A stretch of DNA of 48,719 nucleotides from Betaproteobacteria bacterium (GTDB lineage Bacteria; Pseudomonadota; Gammaproteobacteria; Burkholderiales; Burkholderiaceae_C): the NCBI GenBank assembly GCA_025358155.1, contig JANYKR010000184.1, forward strand, positions 1 through 48,719, written 5' to 3'. The translations under genes and the position numbers were made by a program. The notes beneath the pieces are model-generated. The model did not search any database. It was not told where the DNA came from and worked only from the letters and a program-made list of their open reading frames with translations. Shown piece after piece: positions 43,339 to 48,719 of the stretch. Each line of letters starts with the position of its first letter. Position 1 is the first letter of the stretch.

Positions 43339-45117
43339 ATGACCCGCACCACCGTCTACCCGGCCCGCCGCATCCTGACGATGAACCCGGCCCAGCCCGA
43401 AGCGACCCATGTGGCCGTGCGCGACGGCCGCATCCTCGCGGTGGGCGACGCTGCGCGCATGGCCGCCTGGGGTCCGTTCACCCTGGACGAGCGCTTTGCC
43501 GACTGCGTGCTGATGCCCGGCTTTGTCGAAGGCCACTGCCACCTGAAGGAGGGCGGCATGTGGGACCGGCCCTACCTGGGCTGGTTTGATCGGCAAGACC
43601 CCGACGGCCGGGTCTGGCCTGGCACCCGCACGCTGGACGCCGTGGTCCAGCGCCTGAGCGCGCTGGACGCCGAGATGAGCAGCGCCGGCCAGCCCGCCGA
43701 TGCGCCGCTGATCGTCTGGGGTTTTGATCCGATCTACTTCAGCGGCGAACGCATGAACGCCCTGCACCTCGACGCGGTGGGCCGCCCGCCAGGCAACCCG
43801 CCTGGCCAGGCCCGGCGGCCGATCGTCATCGCCCATGCCAACGGCCACTTGTTGACCGTCAACAGCGTGATGCTGCGCGCCGCCGGCATCACTGCCGAGA
43901 CCGAGGTCGAAGGGGTGATGAAGTTCGAGGCGGGGCCGCTGGCCGGCCAGCCCAACGGCGAACTGCAGGAGCCTGCCGCGATGTACCTGGTGCTGCGCCA
44001 GATCGGCCCGGCCGGCCTGCTGGCGCCCATGAACGATGTTGGCATGCACAACTTTGGCCGCATCGCCTGTTTGCACGGCGTCACCACCGCCACCGACCTG
44101 GTCAACCGGCTTGGCGAGGCTGAGTTGGCGGTGCTGGAAAAGCACTGCAACCAGGCGGACTATCCGGTGCGCATCGTGCCGGCCTTTCAGGCGTTTCACG
44201 GCAGCCAGGGCGCAGCGCAAGGTGCTGAGCTTGTACGCAGCCTGACCGGCCGCAGCACCGACCGGTTGCGGCTGGGCCTGGTCAAGATGATGCTGGACGG
44301 CTCGATCCAGGGCTTTTCGGGCCGGTTGCGCTGGCCGGGTTACTTCAAGCATCCGAACGCCGGGGGGGCAGGCGCAGCAAGCGACAACCAGAACGCCACC
44401 CACAAGGGCATCTGGGTCACCGCGCCAGCCCAGTTCGAGGCCGACTTCGAGACCTACCACCGCGCCGGCCTGCAGGTGCACACCCACACCAACGGCGACG
44501 AGGCCAGCGAGGTGGCGATCAACGCCATCGAGCGGGTGCTGGCGCGGGCGCCCCGGCCCGACCACCGCCACACCTTGCAGCACGGCCAGATGATCGACAC
44601 CGCGTTGTTCAGGCGGATGGCCGCGCTGGGCCTGTGCGCCAACCTGTTTTCGAACCACCTCTGGTACTGGGGCGACCAGCACCACGACATCACGATCGGC
44701 CCGGACCGCGCCCACCGGCTCAATGCCTGCCGCAGCGCACTCGACGCCGGGGTGGCGCTAGCGATCCACAGCGACGCGCCGGTCACGCCGCTGGCGCCGC
44801 TGTTCACCGCCTGGTGCGCCGTCAACCGCCTCACACCCTCGGGCCGGGTGCTGGGCGCCGCAGAGGCGTTGACGGTGCCCGAAGCGCTGCGCGCCATCAC
44901 CCTGGGCGCGGCCTGGACCCTCAAGCTCGACGCCGAGATCGGCAGCATCGAGTGTGGCAAGCGGGCTGATTTTGCGGTGCTGCGCGACGACCCGCTGGCG
45001 CTGCCGCCCGCACAACTCAAGGACGTGCGGGTCTGGGGCACCGTGTTGTCGGGCAGGGTGTTCGAGGCCGGACCGTCGGCGTCGGCGTCGGCGTCGGCGC
45101 CTGCAGTGGCGCTTTGA
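43339..45117 (+). CDS. YtcJ-type amidohydrolase
   Basis: A 592-residue Amidohydro_3 enzyme. The strand-one metal motif is MPGFVEGHCHLKEGG; GLQVHTHTNGDEA supplies further His ligands, TLQHGQMID another, and LAIHSDAPVTPLAPLF the closing Asp. The flanking beta-sandwich is made by the first 60 and last 80 residues, ending ELGSIECGKRADFAVLRDDP-like (seen as EIGSIECGKRADFAVLRDDP). Such enzymes hydrolyse exocyclic or cyclic amides, including N-substituted formamides. The C-terminus ends in SASASASA, encoded by GTCGGC repeats. The gene overlaps, or nearly overlaps, the next gene depending on that gene's start. The substrate is unknown. Confidence 0.86.
   Translation: MTRTTVYPARRILTMNPAQPEATHVAVRDGRILAVGDAARMAAWGPFTLDERFADCVLMPGFVEGHCHLKEGGMWDRPYLGWFDRQDPDGRVWPGTRTLDAVVQRLSALDAEMSSAGQPADAPLIVWGFDPIYFSGERMNALHLDAVGRPPGNPPGQARRPIVIAHANGHLLTVNSVMLRAAGITAETEVEGVMKFEAGPLAGQPNGELQEPAAMYLVLRQIGPAGLLAPMNDVGMHNFGRIACLHGVTTATDLVNRLGEAELAVLEKHCNQADYPVRIVPAFQAFHGSQGAAQGAELVRSLTGRSTDRLRLGLVKMMLDGSIQGFSGRLRWPGYFKHPNAGGAGAASDNQNATHKGIWVTAPAQFEADFETYHRAGLQVHTHTNGDEASEVAINAIERVLARAPRPDHRHTLQHGQMIDTALFRRMAALGLCANLFSNHLWYWGDQHHDITIGPDRAHRLNACRSALDAGVALAIHSDAPVTPLAPLFTAWCAVNRLTPSGRVLGAAEALTVPEALRAITLGAAWTLKLDAEIGSIECGKRADFAVLRDDPLALPPAQLKDVRVWGTVLSGRVFEAGPSASASASAPAVAL
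45075..45098. repeat. Six-base tandem repeat at the 3' end of the amidohydrolase gene
   Basis: GTCGGC occurs four times in tandem, encoding the SASASASA run just before the C-terminus. The unit is a multiple of three, so slippage would change only the tail length. Confidence 0.85.
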
Positions 45118-45155
45118 GCTTCGGGTTCTCGCTGACAGCCTCCCAGGGTGCACCA

Positions 45156-46235
45156 GTGAGCGCCCCGCCCGGCCGCATCCCGTTCACCGTGATCGGCGGC
45201 TTTTTGGGTGCCGGCAAGACCACGCTGTTGCAGCATTGGCTGCGGCAGGCGGCCGGCCAGCGGCTGGCGGTGCTGGTCAATGACTTTGGCGCAATCAACC
45301 TCGACGCCCAGCAGGTGGTGCAGGCCGGCGCCGAGACGATTGCCCTCAGCAACGGCTGCGTCTGCTGCGCCATCGGCGACGACCTGTCGCTGGCACTGCT
45401 GCGCTTGTTGGACAGCCAGCCGCCGTTTGATGCGGTGGTGGTCGAGGCCAGTGGGGTGTCCGACCCCTGGCGCATCGCCCAGTACGCGCTGGCCGAACCC
45501 CGGCTGGTGCTGCAAGCCGTGATCGTGCTGGTCGACCTGGCAGCATGGGCCCAACAGGCCGCCGACCCGCTGCTGACCGATACCCTGGTGCGCCAGCTGC
45601 AGCATGCCGACCTGGTGGTGTTGAACAAAGCCGACCTGTTGCCCGACACCGAGGCGGCCAGTGCCACCGCCCAGGCCCGAGCCTGGGTGGCGCAGCATGC
45701 GCCGGATGCACCCGTGCTGGTGACACTGCAGGCCGCCCTGCCCGCAGGCTTGCTCGGCGCTGACCTGTACAGGCCCCACGGCGGCCTGCTGCCGCCGGCC
45801 CTGGCCCACGACAAACGCTTCGAGTCCTGGACGCTGCAACCGGCCGGCCGCTTTGATCCGCTGCGGCTGCGTGCCTGGCTGCGCCACTTGCCGCCCGGCG
45901 TGCTGCGGCTCAAGGCCGTGTTGCCGCTGACCCCCGCAGCGCCGACCGGCGGGGCAACCCTGGCGTCGGCCGGCGGCGGTGCCGCCAGCCCCGCCGAGGA
46001 ACCCGGCTGGGTTGAACTGCAATTTGCCGGACGGCACGGAGCGCTGCGCCGCCTGACCGCAGCCCCGGCCACCGGCGCTGCGGTGGTGGCCATCGGGTTG
46101 GCTGGCGTGTTGCCCGTACGGGCCATCGCCGATGGCTTGCAGGCCTGCGCTGAGCACAATCAGGCCGATCCGGGCCACGCAGATCGCACGCCGTGCGCCC
46201 GTTTTCCGACCACCCGCAACGCCGCCCAGGGATGA
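45156..46235 (+). CDS. COG0523 (CobW-like) GTPase
   Basis: A G3E-family GTPase of about 359 residues from the GTG at 45156, preceded by AGGG; a TTG at 45114 overlapping the amidohydrolase stop (TTGA) is the alternative and adds 14 residues. It has Walker [11 protein letters not shown] (about residues 14-23), the hallmark metal-binding CxCC in [11 protein letters not shown] (Cys68, Cys70, Cys71), switch-like EASGVSDP and the guanine-specificity NKAD at 157. The C-terminal CobW_C domain ends near residue 330. Such proteins act as metallochaperones for zinc, cobalt or other metals. A position beside two metal-dependent hydrolases suggests metal delivery to them, which is an inference. Confidence 0.84.
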   Translation: MSAPPGRIPFTVIGGFLGAGKTTLLQHWLRQAAGQRLAVLVNDFGAINLDAQQVVQAGAETIALSNGCVCCAIGDDLSLALLRLLDSQPPFDAVVVEASGVSDPWRIAQYALAEPRLVLQAVIVLVDLAAWAQQAADPLLTDTLVRQLQHADLVVLNKADLLPDTEAASATAQARAWVAQHAPDAPVLVTLQAALPAGLLGADLYRPHGGLLPPALAHDKRFESWTLQPAGRFDPLRLRAWLRHLPPGVLRLKAVLPLTPAAPTGGATLASAGGGAASPAEEPGWVELQFAGRHGALRRLTAAPATGAAVVAIGLAGVLPVRAIADGLQACAEHNQADPGHADRTPCARFPTTRNAAQG

Positions 46236-46237
46236 CC

Positions 46238-47107
46238 ATGAGCACCTCCTCACTGAAGATCGAAGCTATCGGTCCCGCCATTGGCGCGCTGGTCAGCGGA
46301 CTGCGCCTTGGCGACGACATCACCGAGGGCATCACCGACGACCAGCGCGAGGCCCTGCTTGCCGCGCTGCTCAAACACCATGTGCTGTTCTTCGAGAACC
46401 AGCCGATCGAGCCGGCCGCCCAGCGCGACCTGGCGGCACGTTTTGGCGCGCTGCACATCCACCCGGTTTACCCGCAGGCGCCGGGCGTGCCCGAGATCAT
46501 CGTGCTCGACACCAGCCACGACAACCCGCCGGACAACGACAACTGGCACACCGACGTCACCTTTTTGCCCGAGCCGGCGATGGGCGCGATCTTGTCGGCA
46601 CGGCTGCTGCCGCCCAGCGGCGGCGACACCTTGTGGGCCAGTGGCATCGCCGCCTTTGCTGCGCTGTCGGGCCGCTGGCAAGCCATGCTGGCCGGGCTCC
46701 AGGCCGAGCACGACTTTCTCAAATCCTTTCCGGCACACCGGTTTGCGCGCACGCCTGCGGAGCGGGTGTCCTGGGAGGCGGCGCGGCTCAAGCACCCGCC
46801 GCTGCTGCACCCGGTGGTGCGCACCCATCCGGTGAGTGGCCAGCAAGGCCTGTTTGTCAACGAAGGCTTCACCACCCGCATCGTCGAACTCTCGGCCAGC
46901 GAAAGCGACGCCGTGCTGCGCCAGTTGTTTGCCCACGCCGCCAAGCCCGAGTTCACGGTGCGCTGGCGCTGGAAGCTGGGCGACCTGGCCTTCTGGGACA
47001 ACCGCCTGACCCAGCACTACGCCACCGCCGACTACCTGCCAGCCCGCCGGGTGATGCACCGGGCGACGATCCTGGGCGATGCGCCGTTTTACCGACCATC
47101 GAACTGA
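46238..47107 (+). CDS. TauD/TfdA family Fe(II)/2-oxoglutarate dioxygenase
   Basis: A 289-residue dioxygenase from the ATG at 46238, which has AGGG six bases upstream; an ATG two codons earlier overlaps the GTPase stop. Iron ligands His104 and Asp106 lie in DNWHTDVTF and His260 in [13 protein letters not shown], and the 2-oxoglutarate Arg is at 270 or 271. It is a TauD-like enzyme distinct from the one at 18901-19743. As the last gene of the amide-hydrolase run it probably hydroxylates a small acid or sulfonate released by the upstream enzymes. Substrate not identified. Confidence 0.87.
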   Translation: MSTSSLKIEAIGPAIGALVSGLRLGDDITEGITDDQREALLAALLKHHVLFFENQPIEPAAQRDLAARFGALHIHPVYPQAPGVPEIIVLDTSHDNPPDNDNWHTDVTFLPEPAMGAILSARLLPPSGGDTLWASGIAAFAALSGRWQAMLAGLQAEHDFLKSFPAHRFARTPAERVSWEAARLKHPPLLHPVVRTHPVSGQQGLFVNEGFTTRIVELSASESDAVLRQLFAHAAKPEFTVRWRWKLGDLAFWDNRLTQHYATADYLPARRVMHRATILGDAPFYRPSN

Positions 47108-47108
47108 G

Positions 47109-47133
47109 CGTCCACGCTCTGAGCGTGTTGACG
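47109..47133. terminator. Hairpin after the TauD-like gene
   Basis: CACGCT (47113-47118) and AGCGTG (47122-47127) form a 6-bp stem with a 3-base loop; CGTC (47109-47112) and GACG (47130-47133) extend it across a 2-base bulge. It begins two bases after the gene. No T-run follows, so this is a probable but not certain terminator. Confidence 0.5.
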
Positions 47134-47135
47134 TG

Positions 47136-47191
47136 CTGACGGGCTGACCGGCTGACCGGCTGACGGGCTGACCACCTGACGGGCTGACAGC
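47136..47191. repeat. Eight-base tandem repeat array between convergent genes
   Basis: Seven consecutive 8-base units with an invariant CTGAC core: CTGACGGG, CTGACCGG (twice), CTGACGGG, CTGACCAC, CTGACGGG, CTGACAGC. The array lies in the 99 bases between the TauD-like gene and the EamA permease gene and lacks spacers, so it is a microsatellite, not a CRISPR array. Confidence 0.9.
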
Positions 47192-47206
47192 CCGTGAACC
47201 AACGCC

Positions 47207-48106
47207 TCAGCCCGCCGGCTTGCGCGGTGATCGGCCGATCGGCAGCACCACCAGCGCTGCGCCGCCCAGCACCAATGCAAAGCCCAGCCAATCGACCGGA
47301 GCCGGCCGGTCGCCCACCAGCGCCATCGCGCCCAGCACGCCCACCACCGGCACCGCCAGTGTGGTGAGCGAGGCCACGGTGGCGCTGGCCGAGGCCAAGA
47401 GCCGGTACCACAGCACGTAGGCCACCGCAGTGGCGATCAGCACATGCCAGGCCAACGCAGCCAGTACCCGCGGTGGCCACACAACGGGCAGCCGCTCGCC
47501 GGTGGCCAGCGCCGCCAGGGTGGCGCAGCCCGCACCCAGGCCGAGCTGCCAGGCGGTGATGACGATGCGGTCACCCGGCGGCGGCCAGCGCTTGGTGGCT
47601 ACCGTGCCCAGCACCCAGGCCAGCGCAGCGCCCAAAGGGAACAGCAGGCCCCAGGCCGAGCCCACCTGCACCGGCGCCAGCAGCCCCCGCAGCACCGGCA
47701 TCGCCAGCACCGCCACCCCGGCGCCGCCCAGCACCAGAGCCAGCGCGCTCTTGCGGTCGGGCCGCTCGCCCAACAGGGCCCAGGCCAGCGCGGCCGACAT
47801 CAGCGGCATGGTGAAGGTCAGCACCGCAGCGCGGGAGGTGCTGGTGGTCAGTTGCGCAAACGCGGTGCACAGGTTGAACACCGCCACCGTGAGCACACCG
47901 CCGATCAGCACCGCCGGCCAGGCAGCACGCTGCGGCAGCAGCGGCGTGCGGCGCAACACGGCCAGCCCGATCAGCAGGAACACGCCCAGACCCAGACCCA
48001 AGCCCCGTGCGCTGAACGGTGGCAGTACCGACAACATGATCTTCACCGCCGGCCAGTTCAGCCCCCAGGCGATGGCCAGCAGCGGCGGAATCAGCGCGGG
48101 GCGCAT
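47207..48106 (-). CDS. EamA/DMT family permease (ten-TM)
   Basis: A 299-residue transporter with ten hydrophobic helices, made of two EamA halves: the first opens IPPLLAIAWGLNWPAVKIML, the second GSAWGLLFPLGAALAWVLGT. The signature EAM-type ends are LGERPDRKSALALVLGGAGV and VGDRPAPVDWLGFALVLGGA. The start is ATG at 48106; a much longer frame upstream to 48541 runs through the degenerate MFS sequence and is not believed. Family members export or import amino acids, nucleotide sugars or drugs. Cargo unknown. The 48107-48335 stretch upstream has no gene, only an inverted repeat. Confidence 0.85.
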   Translation of the reverse strand: MRPALIPPLLAIAWGLNWPAVKIMLSVLPPFSARGLGLGLGVFLLIGLAVLRRTPLLPQRAAWPAVLIGGVLTVAVFNLCTAFAQLTTSTSRAAVLTFTMPLMSAALAWALLGERPDRKSALALVLGGAGVAVLAMPVLRGLLAPVQVGSAWGLLFPLGAALAWVLGTVATKRWPPPGDRIVITAWQLGLGAGCATLAALATGERLPVVWPPRVLAALAWHVLIATAVAYVLWYRLLASASATVASLTTLAVPVVGVLGAMALVGDRPAPVDWLGFALVLGGAALVVLPIGRSPRKPAG

Positions 48107-48183
48107 CGGTTGAGGGCAGGCTGGCAGAGGTTGAGGGGCATGGTCGATGCTGGCATGGCGCCCGCGTCGACGCAGTGCCGCAA

Positions 48184-48209
48184 GCGACAGCGGGCCGCAC
48201 CGCTGTCGC
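48184..48209. promoter_or_regulatory. Perfect inverted repeat upstream of the EamA gene
   Basis: GCGACAGCGG (48184-48193) and CCGCTGTCGC (48200-48209) form a perfect 10-bp inverted repeat with a 6-base spacer. It lies 78 bases upstream of the EamA start and before the degenerate MFS gene. It could be a regulator-binding site or an old terminator; no T-run is present. Confidence 0.4.
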
Positions 48210-48335
48210 GGAGACTTTGCCACTGCATCACTGGGCCGGGCACGCGCCACAGGTCCGAAAACGGCCGGCCTGCAGTGCATCCGGGCCCGAACATTGGGGT
48301 TCTTTGCCACCGCCCTGCACGAACCACCCAAGACG

Positions 48336-48610
48336 ATGACCTGATCCTTCAACACCCTGGCCGGCGCCAACCTGGCAACGCTAGCGGCCGAGCAGATCAG
48401 CTTGGCGGCCGCGCCCATCGTCGCGGTGCTGGCGCTGCATGCCGGGCCGCGCCAAATCGGCCTGCTCAGCACCGCGCAAAGCCTGCCGTTCCTGTTGTTG
48501 GCGATCCCGCTGGGTGGGTGGGCCTGTGGGCCGACGGCCATTCGCCACGCCGCATGGTGGTCGCCGCCGAAGCGCTGCGCGCACTGTCGCCGGCGCTGCT
48601 GGCGGCGGCC
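48336..48610 (+). pseudogene. Broken N-terminal piece of an MFS transporter gene
   Basis: From the ATG at 48336 the frame reads ATG-ACC-TGA, a stop at codon 3, then an open stretch FNTLAGANLATLAAEQISLA with PRQIGLLSTAQSLPFLLLAIPLG, an MFS_3-type first helix pair. At (TGGG)3, 48511-48522, the frame shifts; in the new frame WADGHSPRRMVVAAEALRAL restores the MFS motif A and helix 3. Removing eight bases would give PLGLWADGHSPRRM. The similarity ends near 48610, where a fragment of another gene begins. Nonsense codon, frameshift and truncation make this a pseudogene. Confidence 0.7.
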
Positions 48611-48719
48611 GATGCATCAGCAGCCAGACTTCTTCGCCTGCGGCTTGCGGGTAGCGCACCCGCAGCACTTCCGGCTTCTCGGCCGAGGCATGTTCAATGC
48701 CGTGCCGTGGGTGCGATGC
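48610..48719 (-). pseudogene. C-terminal fragment resembling a LysR-family regulator
   Basis: Read on the minus strand from the window edge, this gives GIEHASAEKPEVLRVRYPQA followed by EEVWLLMHR, which resembles the end of a LysR substrate-binding domain, where VWLxMHxDLRxxPRV is typical. The match stops at MHR (48610-48618), and the MFS debris begins there. The upstream part lies beyond the window, so I cannot tell whether the gene is only truncated or also otherwise broken. Confidence 0.4.

Noticed and set aside
41641-44715. Minus-strand open frame continuing the amidase to 1518 codons
   Set aside because: The amidase N-terminus is complete at 41640. The extension is antisense to well-supported plus-strand M81 and amidohydrolase genes and shows no family motif; high-GC antisense frames lack stops by composition.
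47136-47191. Repeat array considered as a small CRISPR
   Set aside because: Units are 8 bases, contiguous, with no spacers and no cas genes nearby.

Overview
The window is a high-GC, densely coding bacterial chromosome segment. Gene content points to a betaproteobacterium of the order Burkholderiales, probably near the Comamonadaceae. The signs are a methyltransferase-dapA-bamC block, a topoisomerase IV pair with betaproteobacterial motifs, a liv branched-chain amino acid ABC operon, and a large amidoligase/transglutaminase cluster. This placement is an inference from gene order and protein style, not from a marker-gene comparison. I found no rRNA, tRNA, CRISPR array, intact IS element or prophage.

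Layout. 1-3193 (minus): livH-livM-livG-livF, with livF cut by the window edge. 3389-5296 (minus): a three-gene, AT-richer cassette with a FemAB/GNAT-type acyltransferase and two overlapping 4-TM EamA/SMR-like membrane proteins. 5421-17823 (minus): comEC followed by a five-gene amidoligase-type cluster: circularly permuted ATP-grasp, alpha-E, transglutaminase-DUF2126, a fused ATP-grasp/alpha-E protein, and a second transglutaminase. 17966-20588: ridA-like and dsbB, a TauD-like dioxygenase (minus) and a glutathione S-transferase. 20632-25452 (minus): korC-korA-korB, a 2-oxoacid oxidoreductase with its own NAD(P)H/FAD/Fe-S subunit. 25606-29234 (minus): an MFS exporter and parC. 29283-29964: a VapBC-type toxin-antitoxin pair with a perfect inverted repeat in front. 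30137-31611: a decayed TPR-protein relic and an acyl-CoA dehydrogenase. 31657-35853 (minus): a two-TM protein of unknown function, a methyltransferase, a GNAT enzyme and parE. 35925-40162 (plus): an MFS carrier with a coupled 46-codon ORF, a methyltransferase, dapA and bamC. 40159-47107: an amidase diverging from a run of M81 (MlrC) peptidase, YtcJ-type amidohydrolase, COG0523 GTPase and TauD-like dioxygenase. 47136-48719: an 8-bp tandem repeat, an EamA permease, and debris of an MFS gene and a LysR-like gene.

How the genes may work together. The most notable system is the 5.4-15.2 kb cluster, which carries split and fused versions of the same ATP-grasp and alpha-E modules plus two transglutaminase-fold enzymes. 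Such sets have been predicted to make and process peptide-like tags or metabolites, and in other bacteria they sit beside the proteasome-like protein Anbu. No Anbu gene is visible here, and the cluster is coupled by a 4-base overlap to comEC. The AT-rich acyltransferase/paired 4-TM cassette could be an envelope-modification and flipping unit. The Kor set could feed low-potential electrons or recycle 2-oxoglutarate. The 40-47 kb genes look like a catabolic set for an amide- or peptide-containing compound.
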